Shown here piece after piece: positions 1-9,023 of a DNA stretch of 64,000 nt. Within the stretch, counting starts at the first letter, position 1, and each line of letters starts with the position of its first letter. The translations under genes were made by a program, and so were the position numbers. This DNA is from JACQFK01 sp964604905 (GTDB lineage Bacteria > Planctomycetota > MHYJ01 > JACPRB01), in assembly GCA_964604905.1 (NCBI GenBank), contig CAZSCC010000370.1:3944-67943 (forward strand), read 5' to 3'. Under the pieces are notes generated by a model. It worked only from the letters and a program-made list of their open reading frames with translations, had not been told where the DNA came from and did not search any database.

Positions 1-849
1 GGGGGAGGCCGTGTCGGAGAGCGGCGTGGCGAGCCACGCGGACTTCATCTCCACCGGCCGGAGCTTCGCGCCTCCCGCCTCGGGGAGCCGCATCGCGAGA
101 CACGCGTCGAAGAACGGGATCGCGAGGTATCGCGAATCGCCGCACTCGTGCGAGGTGCGCGGATCGGGCGCGAAGCCGATCGGCGCGCCTTTGGCGCGGT
201 AGGCCTTGAACATCGCGAGCGTCCCCGTGTACGCCCCGTTGAAGCGCTTGTCGCCGTTCTCCTTCGCGCCCGGGTTGCACATCACCGGGATCCCGTAGAC
301 GGCGTCCGTGATCTCGGGCTTCGCGAGATTCCCGCTCTCCCACGCCGAGAAGGCCGTGCCCGAACGGAGCCAGATCGCGACGATGCGGTCGGGGTGGAGC
401 GTCTGCATCAGGCTGGCCCAGGTGCCGCCGCCCGAGTGGCCCCAGAGGCACCAGGGAGCGGACTCGAGCTCGGGCCGCTTCGCCTTCGCGGCCAGCTCGC
501 CCAGCGCGCGGAGGAACGTCTTCTGGGAACCGTTCCGCGGGTCGCACCAGAGCCTGCAGTCCTGTTTGTCCTCCTGCTGGTACGAAGGGCCCAGCAGCGC
601 GCAGTCCCATTTCCTCGCCAGGGCCTGCCAGTGGAGGTCGTACGCCGCGGTCGCGCCGCCCTTGCACGCCCCCGAGCCGCAGCCGTGCTGGTGGACGATC
701 ACGCCGCGGATCTTCGCCGCGCCGTCGGGGATCCACAGCGTGTACGTCACCCCGAACTGCAGCTCGCCCGGCTGCGAGGACGGCGGATAGGCGACTTCGA
801 CGTACTGGCCGCCTGCGGCGGCGAGGAGCCCGAAGAGGATCAGGTTCAT
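1..849 (-). CDS. secreted alpha/beta-hydrolase (esterase-like), 3' end outside window
   Basis: Reads from an ATG at 849 through 283 codons to the window edge without a stop, so the C-terminus is missing. The first ~14 residues (MNLILFGLLAAAGG) look like a signal peptide. An oxyanion-region motif HQHGCGSGAC lies at about residues 53-62, and GHSGGG with the likely nucleophile Ser139 forms the nucleophile elbow. A late DPRTSHECGD segment may hold the catalytic His. Extra cysteines (57, 62, 83, 98, 102) suggest disulfides in an exported enzyme. The ATG overlaps the stop of the upstream PQQ-type gene as ATGA, so the two are probably co-translated. The substrate is unknown; family features fit carboxylesterase or poly(3-hydroxybutyrate)-depolymerase-like hydrolases. 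Confidence 0.8.
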   Translation of the reverse strand, partial: MNLILFGLLAAAGGQYVEVAYPPSSQPGELQFGVTYTLWIPDGAAKIRGVIVHQHGCGSGACKGGATAAYDLHWQALARKWDCALLGPSYQQEDKQDCRLWCDPRNGSQKTFLRALGELAAKAKRPELESAPWCLWGHSGGGTWASLMQTLHPDRIVAIWLRSGTAFSAWESGNLAKPEITDAVYGIPVMCNPGAKENGDKRFNGAYTGTLAMFKAYRAKGAPIGFAPDPRTSHECGDSRYLAIPFFDACLAMRLPEAGGAKLRPVEMKSAWLATPLSDTASP

Positions 850-2099
850 CGGGCACCGATGCAGTAGAGGTTCTTCAGGCCCGAAATGAACATTCGACCC
901 CCGGCCACCGCAGGAGAGCTGTGGTTGGGATCGCCGAGGTCGCTCGTGGCCAGCACCTTTAGCTGCGGCCCCGCCTGCACGACGGTGCTTTTCCCGCCGC
1001 TCGCGAAGTAGATCCGGCCGTTCCCGTCGGCGATGGGGCTGGCCCAGGAGGAGGAGATCCCCGCCAGCCGCTGCTTGTCGGTCTCCGCCCCGTCCGCCGT
1101 CTTCCACACCCGGATGACGCTCCCGCTCTGGAGCCGGAACACATGATCCCCGACGATGATGGGCGAACCGATCGCCTCGGGCAGGCCGCCCACGGTCCAC
1201 TTCACGGCCAGCTCTCCCTCGCCCGACGGATCGACCGCGCTGCCGTTCCCGCCGCGGCCGGAGTCGGTGTAGAGGATCCCCGACCCGTACGCCGGCGACG
1301 AGGCGTCGCCCGCGCCCTTGCTCCACCAGAGGCGCTTGCCGCTGGCCGGATCGAAGCCCTGGACCGCGTCCTCCTTCACGCCCATCCCGGAGGCGAGCAC
1401 GACCAGCTGCGGCTTGCCCTTGACGTCGATCACGATGGGCGTCGAGTGAGCAAAGCCGACCTTTGGGAGCTTCGTCTCCCACACGGGCTTGCCGTCGGTC
1501 TTGGAGAAGGCGACCAGTCGCGAGTCTGCCGCCTTCGCCATCGCGCAGAGGAGGATCACCGTGTCGCCGAAGAGGACCGGGCTCGTCCCGATCGTGACAT
1601 CGAACGTGAACGGCCGGATCTCCTGGCGCCAGGCGATCTTTCCGTCGAAATCGAGCGCCGCCATGACGGACGAGCTGAAGAGGACGAAGACGTGCTTACC
1701 GTCGCTGGCCGGGGTTTGCGACGCGTAGCCGCCGCCCGGCCCGCTGCGGAAGTCGTCGCGACGCCACGGACCCGGGTCGATCATCGTGTCCCAGAGCAGC
1801 TTCCCGTCGGGGGTCGAATAGCAGAGGACGTGGTGCTCGGGGATCACCTTGGGGTCCTGCTTGCCGTCGGGCCAGCGGACGGTGGTGATGAAGAGGCGCT
1901 CGCCCCAGACGATCGGGCTCGCGTGGCCTTCGCCGACGAGCGGCGCCTTCCACAGGACGTTCTCGCTGCCCCAGGTGACGGGGAGGTTCTTCTCGGTGGT
2001 GTATCCCAGCCCGCTGGGGCCGCGGAACTGCGGCCAGTCGTCCGCCCGCACCGCGCCGGCCACGAGAAACACGATCGCCGCCGAGAGCATGGTTCGCAT
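846..2099 (-). CDS. secreted PQQ-type beta-propeller protein
   Basis: 417 residues. A signal peptide (about residues 1-19, ending VRADD) is followed by the DDWPQFRGPSGLG opening common to secreted PQQ-like propeller proteins of Planctomycetota. The body carries repeated blades with G-K-x-x-W-type motifs (DGKLLWDT, DGKIAWRQ, DGKPVWET, SGKRLWW), as in BamB and PQQ-dehydrogenase propellers. No catalytic dehydrogenase residues or haem motif could be picked out, so an enzymatic role is not supported; a binding or scaffold role in the periplasm is likelier. A good ribosome-binding site (GGAGGAAG) precedes the ATG. The stop overlaps the start of the downstream esterase as ATGA. A paralogue lies at 9024-10334. 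Confidence 0.85.
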   Translation of the reverse strand: MRTMLSAAIVFLVAGAVRADDWPQFRGPSGLGYTTEKNLPVTWGSENVLWKAPLVGEGHASPIVWGERLFITTVRWPDGKQDPKVIPEHHVLCYSTPDGKLLWDTMIDPGPWRRDDFRSGPGGGYASQTPASDGKHVFVLFSSSVMAALDFDGKIAWRQEIRPFTFDVTIGTSPVLFGDTVILLCAMAKAADSRLVAFSKTDGKPVWETKLPKVGFAHSTPIVIDVKGKPQLVVLASGMGVKEDAVQGFDPASGKRLWWSKGAGDASSPAYGSGILYTDSGRGGNGSAVDPSGEGELAVKWTVGGLPEAIGSPIIVGDHVFRLQSGSVIRVWKTADGAETDKQRLAGISSSWASPIADGNGRIYFASGGKSTVVQAGPQLKVLATSDLGDPNHSSPAVAGGRMFISGLKNLYCIGAR

Positions 2100-2128
2100 C
2101 CTGCTTCCTCCCTGAAGTCCGACCTATG

Positions 2129-2314
2129 TTACGCCTGCGGCCGGGGCTTCGACCAGCGCTTCATCAGTTTTTCCAGTCTCTTGGACAGTTGGGAGCCGTA
2201 GGAGCGGCGGAAGCTCTTCTCGCGCCGCGCGTGGCGGACGGTCTTGAAGTGCGGGTCCTGCGGCCCGCCGTCCTTGAGCGGGGTCCCGCAGAGGATGCAC
2301 TTCTTCTGTCCCAT
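2129..2314 (-). CDS. small basic CxxC protein, function unknown
   Basis: 61 residues, beginning MGQKKCILCGTPLKDGG and ending in a lysine/arginine-rich tail. One CxxC pair (C6, C9) near the N-terminus suggests half of a zinc knuckle. The remainder is basic and could bind nucleic acid. It is unrecognised. It fills the only gap between the PQQ-type gene and the divergent HEAT-repeat gene and reads on the same strand as the PQQ gene, 29 bp upstream of it, which suggests they could share a transcript. Short length in high-GC DNA makes it uncertain that this is a real gene. Confidence 0.4.
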   Translation of the reverse strand: MGQKKCILCGTPLKDGGPQDPHFKTVRHARREKSFRRSYGSQLSKRLEKLMKRWSKPRPQA

Positions 2315-2364
2315 GCGGGCGATTGTACCCGCGCGGGCCCGCTTCGTGGTATTCTGGGGCCCGC

Positions 2365-3306
2365 ATGAATCCAGCCTTCCGCGCCGGGATCCTGGCCGGC
2401 TTCATCCTCGGGGCCGCCGTCACCGGGTTCGCGTTCCTTCTCTGGAGAGGACGGTCGGACCCCGAGACGGCCCGCGCCTCGGCCCCTGCTGCCGACGAGC
2501 GCATGCCCCGGCTGCAGGAGGAGAACCTGCGGCTGGCGAAAGAGATCGAACAGCTCCGCGTCGAGAAACCGGCTCCTCCTCCACCCAAGGAGGAGAAGGT
2601 GCCCGAGCCGGCCCCCGCGGCTCCCGACCTGAAGGCCCGCTTCGCGAAGCTCGTGGAATCGGGGCTCGCCGCGTTCCAGTCGCCCGACTTCAGCGAGACC
2701 GTCAAGGCGGTCAAGGAGGCGGGCCGGCCGGCCGTGGACTTCCTCATGAACGTCCTCCGCAGCTCCGCGTCTGCGGCGGAGCGCCTTCTCGCCGTCGCGC
2801 TGCTCGAAGGGGCGGCCGACGCCGCCGCCGTCCCGGCCCTCGCGGAGGCCCTCAAGGGGGACAAGGACGACATCGTCCGCCAGATGGCCGCCCATGCGCT
2901 GGCGGTGCTCGTCTCCCCGGCGGCGGAGGAGCCGCTTCGCGCGGCGGCCACGGGCGACGCCGACTTCGGGGTGCGGCTCAACTCGGCCTACGGCCTGGCG
3001 AAGCTCAAGCACGAGGACGGCCTCCGCATCCTTCAGCAGGGGTACGAGTCTCCCGACACGCCGGCGGAGTATCGTCTCCCGATCCTGGGCGGCCTGGCCG
3101 ACGTGGCCGATCCGTCCACGGCCCCGCTCTTCCGCCGCATCCTTACGGACACGAAGGAGGCCGGGTATCTCCTGACGGCGATCCACGCGCTCGAGAAGAT
3201 GAAGGACGCCGGATCGCTCCCGGCGCTCCGGCAGCTGGTCCAGTCGGCGCAGCCCGACCTCGTGAAGCAGGCCGCGACGAAGGCGATCGAGGCGATCGGA
3301 AAATAG
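2365..3306 (+). CDS. membrane-anchored coiled-coil/HEAT-repeat protein
   Basis: 313 residues from the ATG at 2365; an in-frame start 14 codons earlier would lose the clean N-terminal anchor. Residues ~6-25 (ILAGFILGAAVTGFAFLLW) form one transmembrane segment. About residues 45-65 form a short coiled coil with Leu/Glu spacing. From ~110 onwards there are alpha-helical HEAT-like repeats with alternating Ala/Leu, Asp and Val-Arg patterns (for example AVPALAEALKGDKDDIVRQ). Such proteins usually scaffold protein contacts; no enzyme motif is visible. It lies 14 bp upstream of the serine-hydrolase gene, probably in one transcript. Confidence 0.75.
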   Translation: MNPAFRAGILAGFILGAAVTGFAFLLWRGRSDPETARASAPAADERMPRLQEENLRLAKEIEQLRVEKPAPPPPKEEKVPEPAPAAPDLKARFAKLVESGLAAFQSPDFSETVKAVKEAGRPAVDFLMNVLRSSASAAERLLAVALLEGAADAAAVPALAEALKGDKDDIVRQMAAHALAVLVSPAAEEPLRAAATGDADFGVRLNSAYGLAKLKHEDGLRILQQGYESPDTPAEYRLPILGGLADVADPSTAPLFRRILTDTKEAGYLLTAIHALEKMKDAGSLPALRQLVQSAQPDLVKQAATKAIEAIGK

Positions 3307-3320
3307 ACGGAGAAACCCGC

Positions 3321-4502
3321 ATGCTCAGGCTGCTCCCCCTGCTGCTCGCCCTCGGCTGCGCCGCGCCCGCCCGCCTGTCGCAAGAGAAGCTCCACGCGAT
3401 CGATCCGGTCCTGAACGAGATGATCGCGAAGAAGAAGATCGCCGGCGCGATCGTCCTGGTGGCGAAGGACGGCGACGTCGTCTTCGAGCAATGCTACGGG
3501 ATGATGGACCTCGAGGCCGCGACGCCCATGCGCCCCGGCGCGATCGTCCGGATCTACTCGATGACGAAGGCCATCGTCACCGCCGCGGCCCTCGTGCTCG
3601 TCGACGAGGGGAAGCTGGGCCTCGACGATCCCGTGGCGAGATCGATCCCCGAGTTCAAGGACCTGAAGGTGCAGACGCCTGAGGGCCTGAGGAAGCCGTC
3701 GCGGCCGCCGACCGTGAAGGACCTGATGCTCCATACCGCGGGGTTCACCTACGGAGGCGGTCCGAGGCTGCCGGACAAGCTCTACCAGGAGAAGAAGCCG
3801 CTGGAGTCGAAGGACCTGGACGAGATGGCCGCCAAGCTGGCGACGATCCCGCTCGCGTTCGATCCGGGCAAGGACTGGCAGTATTCCCTCTCGATCGACG
3901 TCCTGGGGCTCGTCATCGAACGGGTGTCGGGGATGAAGCTCGACCGGTTCCTCGAGGAGCGGATCTTCAAGCCCTTGGGGATGACCGACACGGGATTCCA
4001 CGTGCCCTCGGAGAAGGCCGACCGGTTCGCGGCGAACTACGAGAGGCAGGGAGAGGGCTTGAAGCGGATCGACACCCCGTCGAAGTACCTGAAGGCTCCG
4101 ACGTTCCTCTCGGGCGGCGGCGGGCTGGTCAGCACCGCGCGGGATTACATGCGGTTCCTCCTGATGGTCGAGCGCGGGGGAGAGGGGCTCCTGAAGCCCG
4201 GGACGGTCCGCCTCATGACGACCGACCAGCTGCCGCGCGAGGCGTTCCCGATCTACTTCGGCAAGCAAGTCCGCCACGGGACCGGCTTCGGCCTGGGCTT
4301 CTCGGTCCGCACGGCCGCGACCGAGGGGGACCCGCCGGCGCGGGTCGGCGAGTACGGCTGGGGAGGGGCGGCTTCGACCCATTACTGGACGAGCCCGGCG
4401 GACCGGCTGATCGTCGTGACCCTCGAGCAGACGATGCCCTACACGTCCGACACGGAGGTTGCCGTCAAGGGACTGATTTACGACGCCCTCTCCAAGCCCT
4501 GA
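3321..4502 (+). CDS. serine beta-lactamase-fold hydrolase, lipoprotein
   Basis: 393 residues. The start at 3321 gives a lipoprotein signal (MLRLLPLLLALGC, lipobox Cys13) with GGAGAA just upstream; longer in-frame extensions run through the HEAT-repeat gene and are not credible. Class C beta-lactamase/esterase family: the S-x-x-K catalytic pair is S80-M-T-K83, the Y-x-[NS] motif is probably in QYSLSIDVLG, and an HGTGFGLGF segment near the C-terminus matches the third family motif. Members include esterases, D-aminopeptidases and penicillin-binding-like proteins, so the substrate cannot be named. It is predicted to be anchored to a membrane facing the periplasm. Confidence 0.85.
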   Translation: MLRLLPLLLALGCAAPARLSQEKLHAIDPVLNEMIAKKKIAGAIVLVAKDGDVVFEQCYGMMDLEAATPMRPGAIVRIYSMTKAIVTAAALVLVDEGKLGLDDPVARSIPEFKDLKVQTPEGLRKPSRPPTVKDLMLHTAGFTYGGGPRLPDKLYQEKKPLESKDLDEMAAKLATIPLAFDPGKDWQYSLSIDVLGLVIERVSGMKLDRFLEERIFKPLGMTDTGFHVPSEKADRFAANYERQGEGLKRIDTPSKYLKAPTFLSGGGGLVSTARDYMRFLLMVERGGEGLLKPGTVRLMTTDQLPREAFPIYFGKQVRHGTGFGLGFSVRTAATEGDPPARVGEYGWGGAASTHYWTSPADRLIVVTLEQTMPYTSDTEVAVKGLIYDALSKP

Positions 4503-4557
4503 GCGCCGTGTGGTAAACTAAGCATGGATCACGGGACGGGGAATTAGGGGGACCTCC

Positions 4558-7500
4558 ATGCCGGACGAAAGAGAACTCGACATCAAGAGGGCCATCGAGC
4601 AGGGCACTCAGCGGATGACCCTGAAGGACCTGGCCTCCCAGGGCTTCGACAACGTCAAGGTCCTCGACGAGGACGCCGTCGAGGCCATGATCTTGAAGGC
4701 GGTCGACCGCGTCATTTCCAGCCAGACCTCCGAGCAGCGCGAGAAGATCCTGGCCGACTCCCGCAAGGAACTCGACCGCCTGATGCGCGAGCAGAAGGCC
4801 ATGCGGTCGCGCGCCCAGCTGCTCGAGAGCGACAAGCACGAGCTGGTCGAGCAGGTGGAGGGCCTCCAGCGCGAGCTCCAGCTCCAGGGCGAGCTCGAGG
4901 AGGAGAACCTCCACAAGAAGGTGCAGGAAGGGCTCGCGTCCCTCCAGTCGCAGGTGGACGGACTGCGCGCGCAGTCCGAGGCCGCGCGCACGGAGGCGGC
5001 TCGCCTCCAGGAGGACAAGGCGCGGCTCCTGAAGGAAGCGGGCCGGGCGTCCGCTTTGGGGAAGGAACTCGCGGAGCAGGAGTCGAAGACGCGCGGGGCC
5101 GAGAAGGCGCGGACGGATCTCGTGGCGCAGGTGCTGGACCTCCAGTCGCGGAGCGCGGGGCGCGAGCAGGAGCTCAAGGCGCTCCGTCCGGAGCTGCTGC
5201 GCCAGCGGTCGGAGCTCGCGCGGCTCGGACAGGAGCTGGAGCAGGCGCGCGCGGAAGGGCAGGCGGTCCGCGGGGAACTGGAGCGCGAACGCCCGGCGGC
5301 GCGGGAGGCCGAGGGGCTTCAGGTCGAGGTCTCGCGTCTCGGGCAGGCGGCGGCCGAGGCGCGCCAGGAGAAGGCGCGGCTCGAGAAGCGCCTCGCCGAG
5401 GAGACTCGGACGCGGGAGGAGGCGCAGCGGGCGGTCACCGTCGAACGGGAACGGCTCGCGGCCGTGACGGCGCACCTCCAGCAGGAGGCGTTCGCCCTCG
5501 GCTCGCGGCTGGCGGAGCTCGAGAAGGAGCAGGCCGCGGCGCGCGCGGAGCGGGAGCGGTTGACGGTCGACCAGGCGGTGCGGGAGCAGGAGGTCCAATC
5601 GGGCCGGGCCGAGGCTGCGCGGCTCGGATCGAGGCTCGCGGAGCTCGAGAAGGCGGAGGTCGGGGCCCGCGCGGAGAAGGCGCGCCTTGAGCAGCGCTTG
5701 GCCGGCGAGGAGCGCGAGCGGGAGCGGTTGACGGTCGACCAGGCGGCGCGGGAGCAGGAGGTCCAATCGGGCCGGGCCGAGGCCGCGCGGCTCGGTGCGA
5801 AGGTGGCGGAGCTCGAACAGGCGGGGAAGGCCGATGGAGAGCGGGTGAGCGCCGAGAACGCCACGCTCAAGAAGGAAGTGCAGGCCAACCGAGGGGTGCT
5901 GACGCGCCTGGAGGCCGAGGTTGCCGACCGCACCCGGTTGCAGGAGGATCTCGAGGGGGCCCGCCTTGAGAAGCTGGCCGCCGGGAACGCCGCGCAGGAG
6001 CGGGAAGTGGAGGCGAACCGGGTCGTGACGGCGCGCCTGGAGGCCGAGGTCGCCGACCGCGCCCGTCTCCAGGAGGAGCTCGAGGGGGCCCGGCAGGAGG
6101 CCGCGTTCGTCCGGGGCCAGCTCGCGCAGCAGCAGAAGGACCACGAGACGCAGCGGGAGAGGACGGTCATCGTCACCGCCGAGCTCCAGGAGATCGAGGA
6201 TCGGCAGCAGGCCGAGCAGGGCCAGCTGGAGCGCTTCCGGGCGGAATCGGAGCGGCTCGCGGCCGACCTCGAATCGGCGCGGTCCGAAGTCGCGGCGATG
6301 CAGGACCTCCTCGGGCGGGAGCAGGAGGCGGTGCGGGTCTCGCAGAACGACACGGTCGCGCTCCAGTCGCGGATCGTCGACGCCCAGGCGCGGTCGGAGG
6401 CGGTCGAGCGCGAGATCCCGGCGCTCAAGGTGGAGAATGCCCGGCTCCAGGAGCGGCTGGCCTCGGCGCATCTCCAGGAGCGGCTGGCCGGCCTCGAGGC
6501 GCTGCTCGAATCGGCGCGCAAGAGCAGCTCGGCCGCGAAGGAGTCGTCGCTCCAGTCGAAGGAGGTGACGACCCGGCTCGAGCGGACGCTGGCCCGGCAG
6601 CTGCGCCCGAAGGGGAAGAAGCGCGGCCCGTCGCTCGCCGGGGGCGCGGCGTTCGACGGCGTGGCGCTCCTCGAGGACTTCTTCCGGAAGATCCGGCTCA
6701 AGGAGCTGTTCCAGAAGTACGTGCCGGTGCAGGAGCGTCCGGGCGAGCGCCATCCCTCCGAGATGCTGGTCGAGATCGTGAAGGCGATCGTGGCCGGCGA
6801 GCCCAGGCGCGGGGAGGGGAGGAGGGTCGTCCCCCTCGAGATCGTGGGGCCTTCGGGCGCTCCCGACGCGGCGGCGCTCCGGCAGTTCCTGGGCCGGCTC
6901 TCGCCGCAGGCGGTCCGCGCCCTCTCGAACGTGCACCACGGACTGCGCCTCCATCTGACGCCGTTGCCGACGCGGCCGCGGAGCCTGACCCTGGACGTGA
7001 CGGCGCTGGAGCTGGGGAAGAAGGGCCGGGCGTACCGCCCGCTCGTCTGCTTCGAGCCGTCGGAGGGGGAGTTCTGGAACGGGCAGTTCCGTTCCAACCG
7101 CCCGCCCGATGCCAACGGGATGAGGGACTTCCTCAAGGCGTGCATCGCTCGGGTCCCCTCGCCGTTCGCGCGGAGCCGCATCCGGTTCCGGATGGAGTCG
7201 GACTTCTTCAACGAAGGGGTGATCCGGCTCCTGGAATCGAAGGGGGTCTCGTACGTGATCGACGCGCCCGATTCGCCGGAGCTCCGGAAGCTCTCGCGGC
7301 GCTGCACGTTCAACAGGCTGTCCAACGGGTGGGAGGTGGCCGAGTTCTCGCAGCGGCTCCACGCGATCCGCCGCACGCAGGCGCGCTTCGTGGTGCTGCG
7401 CCGGCGGCTCTCGAAGAAGGCTAAGGAGGCGGGGCCGGGGACGTTCCGCGACGAGCGGCACCTCTACCACGTGCTGGCGACCGACCGTCGCGGGACGCCA

Positions 7501-7863
7501 TGGCGTTCGTTCGAGTTCCACGCGGCGCGCGGCGTTTCGATCGAGAAGGCCCGCGGGCTGCTGGCGGACTTCTCGACCCGCCCTCTGCTCGGAAGGAGCC
7601 GGCGGTCGGTGGCGGCGCTCTTCCAGGCGCAACTCCTGGCCTCGGACCTCGTGCAGGGATTCCGCCGGAGCTGTCTGCCCGCCGAGGAGAAGTCCCGCAG
7701 CCTGGAGGAGTTGCGGCGGGAGTTCCTGATGGTCCCTCCGAAGTCGGGGACGCGGAGCCTGCTCGTGCTGCCCCGCCGGGATCGCCGGCGCCGGCTCTTT
7801 GCGCGCGTGTCCCGGTTGACGCGCCGGTTGCGTCCGGCGCGGCCCTTCACGTTCAGGTCCTGA
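4558..7863 (+). CDS. giant coiled coil fused to degenerate IS1380-like transposase domain
   Basis: 1101 residues. Residues 1-90 are a helical N-terminal segment. About 90-690 is almost unbroken coiled coil rich in Glu, Arg, Ala and Leu, with internal near-repeats such as LTVDQAxREQEVQSGRAEAARLG. Residues ~700-1090 resemble the catalytic domain of IS1380/IS4-type DDE transposases in order: a FFRKIRLKELF segment, TLDVTALELG around D813, IRFRMESDFFNEGVIRLLESKGV at ~875-897, an internal RFVVLRR strand, then FHAARGVSIEK (R991, E996) near the family's Y-x-x-R-x-x-x-E region. The usual first-strand LDxD reads LDVT and the usual RADSGF reads RMESDF, so catalytic acids look altered. It has no flanking terminal repeats that I can find and sits in collinear chromosomal genes. 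I infer a domesticated, probably inactive transposase fold used structurally. Confidence 0.75.
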   Translation: MPDERELDIKRAIEQGTQRMTLKDLASQGFDNVKVLDEDAVEAMILKAVDRVISSQTSEQREKILADSRKELDRLMREQKAMRSRAQLLESDKHELVEQVEGLQRELQLQGELEEENLHKKVQEGLASLQSQVDGLRAQSEAARTEAARLQEDKARLLKEAGRASALGKELAEQESKTRGAEKARTDLVAQVLDLQSRSAGREQELKALRPELLRQRSELARLGQELEQARAEGQAVRGELERERPAAREAEGLQVEVSRLGQAAAEARQEKARLEKRLAEETRTREEAQRAVTVERERLAAVTAHLQQEAFALGSRLAELEKEQAAARAERERLTVDQAVREQEVQSGRAEAARLGSRLAELEKAEVGARAEKARLEQRLAGEERERERLTVDQAAREQEVQSGRAEAARLGAKVAELEQAGKADGERVSAENATLKKEVQANRGVLTRLEAEVADRTRLQEDLEGARLEKLAAGNAAQEREVEANRVVTARLEAEVADRARLQEELEGARQEAAFVRGQLAQQQKDHETQRERTVIVTAELQEIEDRQQAEQGQLERFRAESERLAADLESARSEVAAMQDLLGREQEAVRVSQNDTVALQSRIVDAQARSEAVEREIPALKVENARLQERLASAHLQERLAGLEALLESARKSSSAAKESSLQSKEVTTRLERTLARQLRPKGKKRGPSLAGGAAFDGVALLEDFFRKIRLKELFQKYVPVQERPGERHPSEMLVEIVKAIVAGEPRRGEGRRVVPLEIVGPSGAPDAAALRQFLGRLSPQAVRALSNVHHGLRLHLTPLPTRPRSLTLDVTALELGKKGRAYRPLVCFEPSEGEFWNGQFRSNRPPDANGMRDFLKACIARVPSPFARSRIRFRMESDFFNEGVIRLLESKGVSYVIDAPDSPELRKLSRRCTFNRLSNGWEVAEFSQRLHAIRRTQARFVVLRRRLSKKAKEAGPGTFRDERHLYHVLATDRRGTPWRSFEFHAARGVSIEKARGLLADFSTRPLLGRSRRSVAALFQAQLLASDLVQGFRRSCLPAEEKSRSLEELRREFLMVPPKSGTRSLLVLPRRDRRRRLFARVSRLTRRLRPARPFTFRS

Positions 7864-7873
7864 GGAGCGGAGC

Positions 7874-8341
7874 ATGAAGATCTTTCTGAAGGTCCTGTTC
7901 GCCGCGGCCTTCTTCGGGGCCCTCGGCTGGCTGGGGATGTATCTCTACTGGCACTTCAAGGTCGTGGGGGCGATCAAGACCCTGGAGACGCAGGCCGCGC
8001 CGGCGCCGCCGGGCTCGCCGCTCCCGTACGCGCTGCCCGAGGAGCCGCTGGGCGAGGTACGGTCCGCGGGCTGTCGCGCGCTGCCCTACCTTGTGAGTTC
8101 CCTCCAGCCGGCGAAGAATCCGGCGTTTCTCGTGGGCGCGTTCGACCTGATCCAGAAGGCCCTCGTGACCGGCGAGGCCCCTCCGCCCGGCGACTTTCCC
8201 GTGGACGCCCGGTTCAGCGCCGACGATCAGACGCCCGATCGGGAGCGGAAGTGCCGGGCGGTCCAGGACTGGTGGCGCGCCCGCGGCAAGGAATACCACC
8301 AGGCGTGGCGCGTGTGGAAGGACCGCTGCCCTATTGAGTGA
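7874..8341 (+). CDS. small membrane-anchored protein, function unknown
   Basis: 155 residues, 10 bp after the coiled-coil/transposase-like gene, with GAGGAGCGG as ribosome-binding site, so probably its operon partner. Residues ~5-27 (LKVLFAAAFFGALGWLGMYLYW) form a single membrane anchor. After a Pro-rich linker comes a compact domain with three cysteines (CRALPY, RKCRA, KDRC) and a Trp-rich tail (QDWWRARG). The CRALPYLVSSL stretch looks like one HEAT-type helix pair. No family recognised. The last 11 bp overlap the convergent DUF4230-like gene. Confidence 0.6.
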   Translation: MKIFLKVLFAAAFFGALGWLGMYLYWHFKVVGAIKTLETQAAPAPPGSPLPYALPEEPLGEVRSAGCRALPYLVSSLQPAKNPAFLVGAFDLIQKALVTGEAPPPGDFPVDARFSADDQTPDRERKCRAVQDWWRARGKEYHQAWRVWKDRCPIE

Positions 8342-8993
8342 GCGCCCGGTCGGCGGCGCGTGCCTCGACCCAGCGAACCTCGGCGAACCCCGCCGACCGC
8401 GCGAGCGCGGCCAGGATCGCCTCGGCCGACTGGCGCGCCTCCGGCCCCAGCTGGTCGGCGTGCTTCTCCGCCTCCTTCCGCGCGGATTCCTGGGCGGCCT
8501 CCAGGATCTTCTGCCGCGTCTGGTCGTCCATGTCGCTCTGGAAGATGTTGACCGCGCGCGGGAGGAGCCAGTCGAGGAGTTGGCCCTTCTCGGTGTGGAA
8601 AAAGCGGACGTCGGAGAGGCTGATCTCGTGCGACGGCTTGCCGAGCGCGACCTCCAGGACGCCGGGCTCGGCCGGCGAGACGTTCACCGACGCCGGATCG
8701 CGCAGGTCGTACTTGAAGCGGACCTCGAAGCGGAAGATCATGATCGTCTTGTTCTGGCTCCAGAGCCAGCTCAGGAACTTCCGCCCGACCTCGCCGAAGA
8801 TGTGGTCCTCGCCGATCGCGGGGATCGACCAGTAGGCGCGGAGGACGACGAGCTCGCCCACCCGGCGGAGCCCTTCCAGGGCGCTCCCCGGCATCGCCGC
8901 CGCCTGGCCGCCGCCGGACTTCTTCCGGGCGACGAAGAGGGCGATGCCGAGCACCGCGCAGATTCCCAGGAGGACGCCGACCAGGATCTCCAT
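8331..8993 (-). CDS. DUF4230-like membrane-anchored protein
   Basis: 220 residues. Residues 1-23 form an N-terminal transmembrane anchor followed by basic ARKKS. The soluble part matches my recollection of DUF4230 proteins: a GELVVLRAYWS strand, an NKTIMIFRFEVRFKYDL block, a conserved HEISLSDVRFFHTEKG segment at ~125-140, then a long charged helix. Function is not known for that family. It is divergent from the second PQQ propeller gene with only 30 bp between starts, and that gap contains AT-rich sequence (TATAGCGTATAGG) that could hold both promoters. It converges on, and overlaps by 11 bp, the preceding small gene. Confidence 0.6.
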   Translation of the reverse strand: MEILVGVLLGICAVLGIALFVARKKSGGGQAAAMPGSALEGLRRVGELVVLRAYWSIPAIGEDHIFGEVGRKFLSWLWSQNKTIMIFRFEVRFKYDLRDPASVNVSPAEPGVLEVALGKPSHEISLSDVRFFHTEKGQLLDWLLPRAVNIFQSDMDDQTRQKILEAAQESARKEAEKHADQLGPEARQSAEAILAALARSAGFAEVRWVEARAADRALTQ

Positions 8994-9023
8994 CCCGGGC
9001 GATTATAGCGTATAGGTACTGGC

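Noticed and set aside
4558..7863. Active IS1380 element
   Set aside because: No terminal inverted repeats or target duplication found near the gene, and probable catalytic acids are changed.
4465..7875. Long minus-strand open frame opposite the coiled-coil gene
   Set aside because: The Leu/Arg-rich product mirrors the Glu/Ala/Arg repeats of the real gene; no start signal or family features.
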